The translations under genes were made by a program, and so were the position numbers. 64,000 nt of DNA from Guyanagaster necrorhizus (taxonomy: Eukaryota > Basidiomycota > Agaricomycetes > Agaricales > Physalacriaceae), in NCBI RefSeq assembly GCF_019112545.1, contig NW_025064908.1, positions 376,515 through 440,514 on the forward strand, in the 5' to 3' direction. Shown in pieces: positions 23,926 through 36,972 of the stretch. The notes below the pieces were generated by a model that saw nothing but the letters and a program-made list of their open reading frames with translations, had not been told where the DNA came from and did not search any database. The first letter of the stretch is position 1, and each line of letters starts with the position of its first letter.

Positions 23926-25737
23926 CTTCAAGGCAATCTCTTGGACCCATGCCGAAATGTCTCGCCGTTAGAAAGCAGATTGTCAGACCTGCGAGTCATC
24001 ATCTTGTTATAGCACCTCATGAGCTCTTTCACTGGAATCTGGACGCGTCCAATAAGATCGCTAGAGCCGAATGACATTTAGAGAGAGATAAGGAGATCAA
24101 GCACGTGAAACATACTCGGCCGAGCTGGTCAGAATCCCAAAGCAAGAGCGAGACAGCTTCCTCAGTCTTGATCTCATCATCGGTGACCAACAGACAGGCT
24201 GTCTCTTCGTAAACTAGATTAAGGTCCCCAAGGATGATACGCGGGCCGTCTTCACAAAGCGCGACACCAGAGGAAGCTCGAGGACGTTAGGCAGGGCTTT
24301 AGCCATGGGGATCGCCGAGACTTCCACAGCAGGAACGCCCATTTTTTTTTTCAATAAACTGTATACGCAGCCGGATGGTACCTGCAATACCTTCAACTTG
24401 AATCCACATTCTGTGGTGGCCTAATCAGCGCGGAAGATAACGCATGCAATGGTCACGCTTACGGGACTGGGACATGCAACCAATCATATACACCGAGGAA
24501 GAACCCAACCAGTAGATGTATGTTTTTTGAGCGTAACTTGGAGCCCGGAAGTGTTGGTACGCGAAAGCAACCTCGTAGTTGACGTAATCGCCCGACTGAT
24601 CAGCATCCAGACCTTTTGCTTTGTCGGGCCTCTGTTTGCTCCAAAAGCTGGTTCGTGCCTTGGTCATCCGTTGGTCGACCTGTTAAAGCGCGCGCATAGA
24701 AACGATGCGAAAAGGGGTTGTCGTCCTGGCCGATATCACTAATACGGACAGCATCAACAAAATCAAACCACGAGGAGACTGTTGCATCACATCTTCGACT
24801 CATGTCCGCAATGGAAATAAATTGCATATAAAATCAGAAATAGCTCATGCGAAGGTACAATCTACCGACCATGTCCCGGTTAATGAGACCCCCAGATCGT
24901 TCGGACAAATGCATTGAGCCATTCTGCAGACTCTGGCGTCGAGGGCGCGCGCGTATGTCCTGCCACGTGCACAGTGCACGGTGCATTTCGACCCGATCGC
25001 GTTCCACTTCCTTTTCCAACTTCTGCTGTACGATGCTGACGGCGCAAACCCAATGGCAGCCATGAAGGTGCTACGAACGCCAAAATAGAGCCCATGGCCA
25101 GGTGAATGTTGTGTAACCATCGACCTTCGGGGACGCCAAGAAAGAACGAGATGAAGGTGAAAAGCTGCCGTTAGCCCTGGTTGGAGGTAGTCGAACATGG
25201 CCAGAAGCGGGGAAAGCGACGCTGCGGGTGAAGGCAGATATGGGTGCAAAGAAAAATTTCCTGGACGAGCGGCATTGAGAGCTGTCTGTGTAGGCGAGAC
25301 TGAGCCAACCACAGGAGCCATTTCCGCAGTTCCGGTGCGTCCATCTGGATGAGGAAAATCTGGTGATGCATCGAGTCCACTGTACAGAGCAAAGAAGGGG
25401 GGGGAAGATAAACCTTTGAAATCAGCATCTTTAATGGTGACATCCAAGCCTGTCGTTGGGTCCTTCACAATCCTCTCCTTCTGCCCTTCCTATTTCTTGA
25501 CTTTATCCGTTGGCTCTTTCTTGGGTCCAGCCATCCAGTTCATCGTCTCCGTCTTTTCGTTGGCTGGCTCGTCGCTGGCGGAAGTCTGGTCCGTCTTCGA
25601 CGTCAGACTAGTTGGTGGTGAAACTGGCGAGTGGTGCTCATCCTCCTCATCACGAGTTCATTTTTCGTCGCTGTATGCTTGAATCGTAGGCACAGAGTGA
25701 CGTTCGCTGTTCCGTTCTTTGAGCAAAGGCGTGCGAC
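23926..25737 (-). pseudogene. Decayed SMP/C2-domain lipid-transfer protein gene (Mug190/tricalbin-like)
   Basis: Intact members are ER-anchored proteins with a lipid-transferring SMP domain and C2 domains that tether ER to other membranes. Recognisable order on the minus strand: TPLLKERN and VPTIQAYSDE near the N-terminus; VKDPTTGLDVTIKDADFKG; LHPYLPSPAASLSPLLAMFD; the SMP start TPESAEWLNAFVRTIWG; VDAVRISDIGQDDNPF; KGLDADQSGDYVNYEVAFAY; MGVPAVEVSAIPMAKALPNV; then C2 pieces VYEETACLLVTDDEIKTEE and SLLLWDSDQLGR, and DLIGRVQIPVKELMR. The reading frame is broken by TGA at 25658-25660 and TAG at 25490-25492 (both in the same frame), by a frameshift right after FVRTIWG, and by others downstream. 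Large parts of the SMP domain are missing. Confidence 0.7.
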
Positions 25738-26827
25738 GCGACGCGATTGAGACTCACCTATGTCGTGGACCGTGCACGGTATTGGTTTAACATATGCGTT
25801 GCTCCGCCGTCGCCTTTATATCTTGACAGGATCCCACTGAAGTCCTGTTGACGTAGATGGATTTCTGCATCGCGATCGTCATTACACCACGTGCACGCGA
25901 AAATATTTGGTCTGGATATTTTCCTGTCACCGCGAAGAATCAACTTGGTCGTCGCCGAATGTCCATGTCAGTACCAGTACCAGTGCCAGTGGCCATCGTT
26001 GTTGTTGTTGGTCTTGGGGTTAGGGTTGCGGGCCGCTCAGAGCTTCCCAGGATCTTGACGTCGAGGCATCCATTGAACGACTTATCTTCATACGGATCGT
26101 TGAGTCTGGTTTACGAAGTGCGCTGCTGCCATCATCAATATTTTGTACGATCTCGTTGCTTCCCTTTCTACTTCTCCTCCCTGGTCTGTTATTCGTATCA
26201 GGGTCGCCAAGGTCTAGTAAAAATCGAGCAAAAAACGCATACTCCCCCAACACGCTCCGCAAACGGATAATGACATTTTGGCGGAGTCCGAGAAGAAGAA
26301 ATAGGTCATCGTGGACAGGATGTCTGGTGGATATAGGTTCATAGACATCTTTCGTCTCTTTGCAATGCGGTCTTGGAACGAGAAGGAAGCCATGGTGAGG
26401 GAGACGTTCCAGCCTTGGACTCTTCTGCGCGATCAGCTGACACCGTGACTACACAATCAGAGGTCTCTGACTACTCAGCCTATATGCTTGTAGCATACGA
26501 CTCGGGTTGCCATGCTGAGACTCTAACAGATGTGTGGGGCCTCGACCTCGCGAACGAAAATGAGACAATGAGGTAGTCGACAGACATCTTCCAGGCATAT
26601 GAATTTGTCTTGGGCCCGGCTGGGTGTCGCTGCAACATCTTATAGAGATGTCAGAAAACAGCAGGGTAGGTAGGTGGGCAGACAACGCACTATGACACCC
26701 AAGGCTCGCCATTTATATGTCTTGAACGTTGAATACAAGATTCGTTGCTGGCATGACTTGTAGTGAAAATGCAGATGAATTTTCGTAAAAAAAAAAATAC
26801 AGATGGTGAGTGGTCCAAAGGTAGTAA
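25738..26827. other. Intergenic stretch, nothing supported
   Basis: Contains trinucleotide-like simple repeats (cagtac/cagtgc and gttgtt, about 25975-26012) and a short (gtag)n run near 26655-26670. No gene could be read on either strand. Confidence 0.45.
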
Positions 26828-27302
26828 TCATGATTTCTTGTCCGGCGGTTCGGGGGGTGGTACGCCCCACTCTGGGAGACCCTTCGGCCGCGGTACTCTC
26901 TTTTGTTCCCAGTCATCCTCGACCTCTGCATTCAGACGCTATGATACGGTAATCAGACACGCACGCACGCATACACCACGAATCCGACGGCCGCTCACAT
27001 AGTACTCCTCCCGAATATCAAACTTTTTCCTGTTCTTCGACAATCCCAGCTCTTGTTCCTTCGAAACCTGAGAAATGATGATATAATACACCTATGGTGG
27101 GTAAGAGCAAAGTACTCGCCGCCTTGACTTTCTGGTCATGTAGGTCGTATCGTATTTGCGTAAAGGGGGTTATTGCAAAAGAGGCCCCGACCATGATTAT
27201 AACGAAGGGAATGCCAAAGATGAGAGGATTCTTAGAAAATGTCTTGTTGGCGACGGCCTGCCATTTGGGCTGACTCAGTGGCTTCGATTCGAAGACCGGC
27301 AT
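26828..27302 (-). CDS. COX16: COX16, cytochrome c oxidase assembly factor
   Basis: A small protein of the mitochondrial inner membrane needed to assemble complex IV (Cox1/Cox2 maturation). Exons 27302-27120, 27067-26999 and 26938-26828 give 120 residues, the normal size. The start MPVFESKPLSQPKW is followed by the single membrane segment (PLIFGIPFVIIMVGASFAI) and the family hallmark TPFTQIRYDLHDQKVK. Next come VSKEQELGLSKNRKKFDIRE and, after the second intron, RLNAEVEDDWEQKRVPRP. The proline-rich end is EWGVPPPEPPDKKS. The first intron must start with GC (gcgagt) to keep the frame. The gene is divergent from adenylosuccinate synthetase, with about 740 nt between the starts. Confidence 0.9.
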
Positions 27303-28043
27303 GTGGTCGTCGTCGTTGTCAAAGGTATGCGCGGAATCGTCGGCCGACGAGAACGTAGAGAGAATGTGATGGGAGACATGTGCCCGACCGGATCAGGCAT
27401 TTCGGCAAGTGCTGAAGAGAATTACTAAAATTACTTGTGCCGGAATCTAACTCTTGCTGCATTAATTTTGTGGTACTCGAACTGCAAGACTTGGAACTGA
27501 GAAATAGAATGAAACTAGGAAGTTTTCTCTCTGGTGTATGCAGGCATATACAATGGGAAGAAAACACCGACGAAATTCCGTGCCGTCGCCGGCAACAGGC
27601 ACTGGTGGTGATTCAGAACGTGAACTCAATAGTTGGCTAGTTAGAACTTGATAATTATCAACCTTATACATGTAATGTGTAGTTATGTAGCCTGAGCCGC
27701 TAATGTTTTCCTGAGATTTGTACAAATCAGTCTATGGTTAGGCTATGACTATGATGGGTGAACAAGGGAGGCAGTTGTTCAAAGTCAATGCTTAGATGTC
27801 TTGAGCCTATCTCTCGCCTTGTTTTGTCTTCATGCTGTCCCGAATTTCCCTGGAGACGTTTCTCCCAGTCGACTGAATCTTCTGTGGCCGAGTAAAATTT
27901 CGGCTGATCTCGGCTAATCAATTTCATCTTCTCCTTTTCTGTTCTTATATATATCCCATACTTTCATCGCTCTATCCTTATTCTGATATTATTCCCGTGG
28001 ATAATATCTACCGTCGACTAGCTCTCGTTCCAGTAATACAGCT
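27303..28043. promoter_or_regulatory. Shared upstream region of COX16 and ADE12
   Basis: This non-coding interval separates two divergent housekeeping genes and should hold both promoters. A TATA-like run (ttatatatat) lies at about 27944-27953, roughly 90 nt before the ADE12 start, followed by a pyrimidine-rich leader. No coding exon was recognised. Confidence 0.45.
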
Positions 28044-29706
<1,663 letters not shown>

Positions 29707-29805
29707 ATGTCCAACGTGTGTGTGTGTAGAAGGTAAAGATAAGAAGATATTGCTACATCCCGTCAAATCGAGACTACCGTCGTAATTAGAGAATAAATAC
29801 TGCCT

Positions 29806-31035
29806 TCATAGCTGGAAAGCATCATAATCCACTTGATCAACAACCTCCACTGTGAAGAGTGATCCTCGACTCTGAAGATACGTGCAACTATCCTCAATCA
29901 CTCTCTTCGGATGAAAAATGGTTCCTTCAGGATGACCAGAGATACCGTTAACGACCACGCGAAACAGCTCCAACGCAGACATGCGTGGATGTGATAACAA
30001 GCTATCCAATGCCGCCCACGCCATTATATCTGCCTCGGTGAGATGATCTCCATGTCTCTGATACACCGTATAAATAACGGTAATGTGTCGGATGGACGAT
30101 ATTCGCCCGGGATCCGACGACAGGCAGGAAACGAGCCAACGTAGTAGAGAAACGTGGGTGTAAGGTTGCAAGCATATCATATTCATCACGATCGTATGAA
30201 GATGCAAGAGCGGGACGGGATCAGGCAGAGTGTGTCCTACATAATCAAAAAAAAAAAAAACTGTCAATATCGATAAAGCAGGACGAATAAAGAGGAGGAG
30301 CATACCATATTGGAGGTTACGAAGACGCAAAACGCGAAGCGAGGGGAGCGACAGCAGCTTTTGAAAGTGAGGAACGGCGTCATCCTCGGGACAGCCGATG
30401 GTAAAGAGGGTATGGAGCTCCGTCAGAGCTCCCAACGCCCCCCCTGCCATGGCTTTGAGTATCCCATGATCGACATCGTCTAGCTTGATCTTCAATGTCT
30501 CCATCGTGCAGGACCTCTCAGGGACTGCTGCAAATTCCGCATCGGCGGTCGCAAGGGCATGAACCTCGGACATCTCCAAGTTCCGCATCTCGGGAAAACA
30601 TCGATTCATCAACGTACAGAAAATCGAGACGTCGAGAAACGTCGTAAAGGACAGGACGACAGATCTGATGGGGATCTTCGACAGTGCGTCTGCAACTTTG
30701 GGGAGACTGGACACTTGAGAGTGGCGGAGCTCGATTATTCTCAGATTGGTTAAGGACTTCAAGATCGCCATCGCGTAGCGATCCTCGGAGAAGGCGATGT
30801 TGAAGATGGTGAGGTCCTTGACATAGCCTGGGATGTGAGGCGATGAGCGGGTCAACCGGTGGAATTTGGCGCTGAGCGTCCCCCCCGCGAGATCGATGTG
30901 TCGAAAAAGATGCAGACGTGTCTGGAAAGAGAACGAACGGCTGACAAGCGAGCAGGACGTCAGAGACAGGTGATCATCTTGCAATTCGTCGATGATCGTA
31001 TTGATAAGCTCTTGTGGGGCGGGGAATTGGGACAT
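29806..31035 (-). CDS. F-box protein, paralogue B
   Basis: Predicted SCF ubiquitin-ligase adaptor. Exon 1 runs from 31035 (MSQFPAPQELINTIIDELQD) to 30306. The intron 30305-30237 happens to be open in frame and contains a 13-nt T run. Exon 2 is 30236-29806. The spliced product is about 385 residues. The F-box motif is APQELINTIID, then LTSCSLVSRSFSFQTRLHL. LRR-like segments include LTNLRIIELRH and SLRVLRLRNLQY. It is the inverted paralogue of the F-box gene at 19275, with the same intron position and phase. The end of this gene lies only 100 nt from the end of ADE12 (convergent). Confidence 0.82.
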   Translation of the reverse strand: MSQFPAPQELINTIIDELQDDHLSLTSCSLVSRSFSFQTRLHLFRHIDLAGGTLSAKFHRLTRSSPHIPGYVKDLTIFNIAFSEDRYAMAILKSLTNLRIIELRHSQVSSLPKVADALSKIPIRSVVLSFTTFLDVSIFCTLMNRCFPEMRNLEMSEVHALATADAEFAAVPERSCTMETLKIKLDDVDHGILKAMAGGALGALTELHTLFTIGCPEDDAVPHFQKLLSLPSLRVLRLRNLQYGMLLLFIRPALSILTVFFFFDYVGHTLPDPVPLLHLHTIVMNMICLQPYTHVSLLRWLVSCLSSDPGRISSIRHITVIYTVYQRHGDHLTEADIMAWAALDSLLSHPRMSALELFRVVVNGISGHPEGTIFHPKRVIEDSCTYLQSRGSLFTVEVVDQVDYDAFQL

Positions 31036-31972
31036 GACTGGATTTTTTTTTCCTTTCAGATTTATATAGAATGTATAACGTGTGAGGATGATATGTACCT
31101 AGATTCTTTTGTGCGCGAGGTTGCTCTTGGTCATGGGCCTGGGTGGAGGCAAGTCGCGATGATCGCCGGGCCGAAGCGACGACGCGTTGGCCACGTGCTG
31201 CTTTATACGTAAACGAAATTTAACGTCAGAATTAATAAGGGAATTCAAAGCTGCTGATTTCCCCCTCTGATTTTACGGTTAAAATGATATTCCTTTGGCT
31301 GATATTTACGTCATGCGCTCAGAGACTTAAATTTGACCAAGCTCGAGCAGATGCCGCCTGCACCCGGTGAAGATTAGCAGCCAAATTGGAACTCCGCGTG
31401 CGTGCGAGCGATGTCGGTGCATTCGCCGAACTGAACAAAAATCACAGCGAAATTCATTTTACACATCAAACATTGAACCCTTATTGAACAAATTTTGATG
31501 CCTATTTATTGTTTCGAATAGCCAGAAGTTGGCCCCAGTGAATTTTCTTGGCATTGGGACCTCCGCCGCCTCCTTGTGTTCAATAAATCTAGTCGGCTAC
31601 ATCTACCGTCGGATTATTCTTATGTTGCACATTTATCATTGTTTTGACCATGTAGTTACTCAAGGCTACCTCCTTGTATGCGCTCCTACCTTGACTAGCA
31701 TTAAGTAAGCCTCGGCACAATCCGCCGCGATCGCAGGCATGCCTTTTTGCTCTCGAACCTCATTCTCTTACACTCATCGTCGTTACTCCCGTGGTTGGCC
31801 CCTAACATCCGGGAGTTAAATACTCTCTAATAATTCCACCGATAATTTGTGCAAAAAAAAAACACTACGAGAAATACGTGCCGTGTTTTCATCCATATTT
31901 TTTACCTGTAATTTTGTCCGTATTTGGTCAAAAAACAGATGAAGTCACGCCCGAATGCAGGCTGTTAGACTT
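31036..31972. other. Intergenic stretch between divergent F-box and amidase genes
   Basis: No reading frame of note. A TATA-like tatataaa on the minus strand lies at 31068-31061, close to the F-box start. An A run is at 31852-31862. Confidence 0.45.
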
Positions 31973-33059
31973 ATGCCCCGTCTTCGCATCGCGGTGATAC
32001 AATTTGCACCCAAGGTCCGTATAATTCTCTACGGTATGCTACCTGACACACACACCCTCAGCTAGGCCAAGTGGCCGCCAATATTGCGACGGTTAATAAG
32101 CTATGTCGCGATATCAAACCTTACTCCATCGACCTTTTGTGTCTACCGGAGATGAGCTTCACTGGATACGTCTTTCCTAATGCGCTTGCTATCTCTCCAT
32201 TCCTGGAACATCCCCTCACTGGGCCCACGTCGATGTGGTGTGCAGAAATAGCACGTAGGCTGGGATGCTACGTTATCGCTGGGTATCCTGAGCTGCTAGC
32301 TGAAGATGAATCGCGTTCGGTAGTAGACGATGAAGGAGCTGAAAGTGTCGGTGCGAACAGCGCGACGGTGTATGGACCCAATGGGGTCCATGTCGTGGGG
32401 TATCGCAAGACCAACCTCTTTATAACTGACCGAACATGGGCGAAACCCGGTACAGGGTTCGCAACGTTCCCGCTAACATTTCCCTACACTCCTCCTGATT
32501 CCGAGGTACCTGCTGTACCCTCTACTACCCTCACGGTGTCTTTAGGAATATGCATGGACTTGAATCCCCATCCTCCCAATTTAGGGGATGAATACGAGAT
32601 GGCATCGTATTGCCAATCCACCCACTCGGATGTTCTTATACTTCTTAATGCCTGGCTGGATACCTCGATGGAGGGCAATCCGGCATCGGAGGGTATCGAA
32701 GTCGATGAGGAGGGCGAGCGTGATGCTATGGAGCCGGACTGGCAGACGGTTCGCTTCTGGACGGGGCGGCTGCGGCCGCTATGGGACGCTTCTGCCTCCA
32801 CCGCATCTGACTCGCATTTACGGACTACGTGCGTGGTAGTGTGCAACCGGACTGGTCTAGAAAATGGTATAGCCTTCTTTACATGTAGTCCCGATTTATT
32901 CATATTTCATCTCTCCCTCCGATAGACCGACTTTTCGCAGGTTCATCTGCTCTCTTTCGGATGAAACCGGGATTTCCTGTGAGGCCACATCTACTCGATG
33001 TCATGGGATGTAGGGAAGAAGGTGTGAGATTTTGGGACGTGGAGATTGGATCAGCATAA
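31973..33059 (+). CDS. NTA1: Protein N-terminal amidase (nitrilase superfamily)
   Basis: Deamidates N-terminal Asn and Gln of proteins to Asp and Glu, feeding the Arg/N-degron pathway of protein degradation. Exons 31973-32014, 32062-32866 and 32941-33059 give 321 residues. The nitrilase triad is visible: Glu in LCLPEMSFTGYVF (residue about 45), Lys in GYRKTNLF and Cys in VSLGICMDLNP. The NTA1-type surroundings (MSFTGY, ICMDLNPxxP, SDVLILLNAWLD) distinguish it from other carbon-nitrogen hydrolases. The C-terminus ends EEGVRFWDVEIGSA. It is shorter than the yeast enzyme (457 residues), as is usual in basidiomycete members that lack inserted loops; that comparison is from memory. Confidence 0.88.
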
Positions 33060-34081
33060 TAGGAGTAACTGGATAGTTGCATGACAATAATGACACCATG
33101 ATTTCATCTTGTGTTCATGTGGGTGCTTTCTTCTTTGCATTCAAGATGCCTCTCCGGGTAATCTACTTGCATTTCGTCAACCTCCGACTGTTGATGGCCG
33201 GGGCACGCGTGAGAAGTAACAAGATTTTAGTTGAAGTTCGAGGTCCGATTTTGTTTCGTTGCCTTCTCGCTATAAAATTACTGCCACAATAAGTAATAGG
33301 GCACGAGCTTCATCGAACGGTCTTTTTCCTTCCGGTATATCATCCGTATGTTCAATCTGGTTAGTGTTTACTGGACCATGTGAACTAAGAAATCAGATGG
33401 GAAAATCGAAAAGGCAAGCCGCTGGAAGAAGGGGGGCAGTATTCACCTGCTAAATATAAAGTGCAGAGCCTTGTGACTAAAAGTAACTTTGGTTTTAAGC
33501 AAGTCACACAGAAGTAAAGAATATACCTCGTTCTAAGTATATCAAGAAGTGTACAAAGGAGTAGTCTCTTGCCACTGTGTTCAGTCGAAGAATCATACCA
33601 CAGCTTTGGTAATGACGCGCCATTACCCTAGCTCTTCGAAAGATAAAAAGTTGCTGTAGAGCTTTATGGCTAAAATAAAGCAGATAAGATCAATTCCCAA
33701 CATGCGGAACCAAGTCCAAACTCGGCATGTACGGCTGCTCGATTGGTAATAGTTGCACACAAAGAAATGACAGCTTTCCCTTAAATAAAATAAGTCAACT
33801 AAACTTCACCCGCCAAAAAGCATGTCGATGAAAGAGGTACATTCAAAGAGTGTTAGATGAAAGTACTGTCGATGGAGGGAAGTGGAAGAAGTTGAATTTG
33901 GGCAAGGATAGCAACGATTAATTGGACGATCGTAATTTCGGTGCTTTCCATGTAACAGTAGTGGTCTCATGCAGATCAGCTCTGAGGTTCAGAACAGGAT
34001 TTGTCTGCATTCCGAATCCACTGACACGAAATCGGATCTACGGTCCGAGAAGTTAATCCTAACCCTATTACTACCCTCATT
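33060..34081. other. Intergenic stretch, nothing recognised
   Basis: AT-rich, with no coding signal on either strand. The right end presumably carries the promoter of the WD40 gene, without a clear TATA box. Confidence 0.45.
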
Positions 34082-36801
34082 ATGAGTCGGCAACTCCGTC
34101 CTCGAAAAGCGCGCCCGAGCTACAGCGCTCTTGCTGGTCTCGACGATACAGATGGAAACGGTGCTGGGCCATCCATTGTCGACCTTGACGATGCTTCAAG
34201 TGGCAGCGACTTTGCACCAGGAAACGACACCAAAGATGCCAAAGAGGACGAAACAGATGACCTCGACGAAGAGGATGAGGACGACATGGACGTCGACCTC
34301 GCAGAACCAGAGCCAGTTAAGCCAAAGGCGAAAACGAAAACAAAATCTGGGGATTTCGTCGTTAAGCCCCAAAATGTTCTTCGCGCGGCTGGTGGGTCCA
34401 GACGGCAGATGTACGTCCTTCCGACGCCCAGCGTGAATCACCGACACCGAGCAGTTCCGTTGTATGCTCATGATGGAAAAGTTGAACGTCTAGTGACTCG
34501 CCCAAATCCCTTCGTGGAGACGCAAACGACGTTGACCAATAATTTTACCCAAAACGCCAGGATCACTGACCATGTCAGTAAGGCTTGGGGCTACAACGTC
34601 GGTGCTGGACCGCTGTGGGAGCTTGTTGAGGACAGAGGGTGGTTCAAAGAGGGCGCTGCTGATGCTGAGGTCGAAGCCTACAGACGACCAATTGTGCATC
34701 GCAACGTGAAGGTGAAGAGTGACCTGCAGATCCTAAGCAAAGAGTACGTTGCTTCACACCTTTGCTTTGGTCGTGAACATAACCTTCGGTAGGGAAGCAT
34801 CTCCGTACCTTCCTTCTGATACTACAATGACCGAAGACGGCGCCTTAAAGCCTCCTCCCCCCATTCCTTGTTTCTTTGGCCCGTTTGATTCTCAAACTCG
34901 CGTCGAAATGGCTCTGTACGAGACGCAAAAAATCGGCAGGTCATTTCATGGACTATCTTCTAAGATACTCTAACATATTCGTGTAGCCGAATTCATCCCC
35001 GAAAGTAAATCCTACGTGTTCAATCCCGGGGCGCCTGCGTGGGGTCTTGATTGGTGCCCAATCCATCTAGATGACCGACGAGGTTAGAGCAAATGCTGAA
35101 TTTTCCCTTGGTTTATCTCGAACCAGACGTAGGCCGTCAATACAAACAGTATCTGGCTGTTGCTCCTTTTCCTACAAGTGATCATTCGCCTGAAATTGGT
35201 GTTCGCGAACCTCGTCCATCATATGCCTGCATCCAAATTTGGTGTTTGGATCTCGAAGGATTGAGCTGCGAGCTCGTCGTCTGCATTGACTCTGGACCAG
35301 CGTACGAGTTGAGGTGGTGTCCTCTTCCATCGCATGACGCTGTACGTGGCTTAATTTTTCCCTTGAGCCACCTTTGACAGATCCTCAGATATCTGGCAGC
35401 GACTCGAAACCGAAAAAACTGGGATTGCTTGCCGGGACATTCGAGGACGGATCTTTCTCGGTGTTTGCAATACCGGATCCAGGCGACTTTGAGCGCAATG
35501 GTTCAGATCCTGTTTTCGGTATATCAATTTCTTCTCCTCCGCTCTCGCTGATATGTTATATCTGTAGTTCGCATTTCTCAGCCTGTGTTACGTATTGAAT
35601 TGGCTGAGACTGCTTGCTGGTCCTTTGATTGGGCCAACAGTGAAGTCGTCGCTATCGGAACGGCAAATGGTGAGATTTGCATCGTCTCCGAGCCGATGTG
35701 ACCACTGACTTACCTGCACAAAGGTATCATAGCCGTATACAATATCGGGGCTGCTCTCAAATCTATGGATGGCCCTAGTACGGTTTTCTGATAATATACT
35801 AATGGTCTTCCTAATGATACCGTATCCAGATAGCGCTCCCATCACCGGCCTCCTTCCTACGCACTACATTTCCGTCCACCAATCTGCGATCCGCGCATTG
35901 GCGTGGATACGGGCACCACCGTGTGCACCTTCGGGCGCGCCATGCACTGATCAAGACCCCACCGTCATCGCCAGCGGTGGATATGATGGAATGGAATGTA
36001 TGACGGATACACGCGATGGTCGAGGATCGGTGATGAATCGCACAAGAGGTAAACTGTGCCAGCTCTTCTGTTCATGTTTATCTGATTGAATGCTAGATGT
36101 CATTAACACGATGGCGTTCTCACCTTTTGCTGGAGGTCCGATTACGATTGACCATGAGAACATTGTGAAAGCGTACTCTGCGTCACCTAGTATGCTTGGG
36201 AGGGGACATACACTGATGGAACCTCAAGGACCTGTTTGGGTTCGTCCCATACCGTTCTGTAGGCTCGCTTATGACTCACGCTCCTCGTATCAGTGCTTGA
36301 GTGCATCGGACTATCATCCACAACTGGCCGTGGCTTCGGCTGATGGAGCATGTTCAACAACGAATATGTTAAGGTCCACGCGGAGAGGTGGCACGGTCGT
36401 ACGTCATCCTGCAGCCTCTCTGGTCGCTGACAATTTATTTCCCGCAGCCCTTCTTCGTTCACAGGATATACCAGCTGGACTATAGTCGGAAATCAAAAGA
36501 GTACCGCATGCTGGAGCGCTTCCTTCCGCAAGAGACCGTCGATAGGACAAAGAATCCGGGCAGCACGAGTATGGGATCGTGGCCTCGGCAGGTCGGTATT
36601 CATCGTGTCGTATGGAATGAAGGGAACGGGCTGGCATCAGCGGGGATGCTGGCTTCTGCGACAGGCTCGGGGCTTTGTAGAATTGATTTCTTGGAAGGGA
36701 GGTGGATGAAGGGTAAGATACCTTATAATGGTATTGAGAATATCAGGGGAGAGGATGAGGAGAGGATGGAGGGTGATGGGGATTCAGATGATTCTTCGTG
36801 A
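34082..36801 (+). CDS. WD40 protein resembling TFIIIC subunit Tfc6 (tau-91 / TFIIIC110)
   Basis: Likely a nuclear WD40 subunit of TFIIIC, the RNA polymerase III factor that binds the box B of tRNA genes. The ATG at 34082 gives MSRQLRPRKARPSYSALAGL, a basic start followed by a long acidic region (TDDLDEEDEDDMDVDLAEPE) and then a basic segment (KPKAKTKTKSGDF). After an intron with donor at about 34743, a multi-exon WD40 region follows. Recognisable pieces are FIPESKSYVFNPGAPAWGLD, YELRWCPLPSHDA, LGLLAGTFEDGSFSVFAIPD, ACWSFDWANSEVVAIGTANG, SVHQSAIRALAWIRAPP, VIASGGYDG and IHRVVWNEG. The end is DGDSDDSS. The N-terminal architecture and the GSFSVF, GTANG and SGGYDG blades agree with Tfc6, but other WD40 proteins cannot be excluded. 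About ten introns exist, and not all junctions were resolved. Confidence 0.65.
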
Positions 36802-36972
36802 TTGCTCTTTACTTCTGAGTCTGTTTAGATATTTTTTGGCAATTTATTTTGCTTTGAGACTTACTAAGCAAACACCACCACATACTGCCGGCTCCGACTT
36901 TCAGAATCAAATGAAATACATGCTCATCGAACTTCTTTTTGTTCTCCCACTACCTCTCGAATAATTTCTGAA

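Noticed and set aside
24845..25468. Minus-strand open frame of about 200 codons as an intact gene
   Set aside because: Its middle part is out of frame with the SMP/C2 family. The frame stays open only by chance across frameshifts of the pseudogene.
34082..34792. The acidic N-terminal exon as a separate histone-chaperone-like gene
   Set aside because: A clean donor at its end (AAAGA|gtacgt) joins in frame to the WD40 exons downstream.
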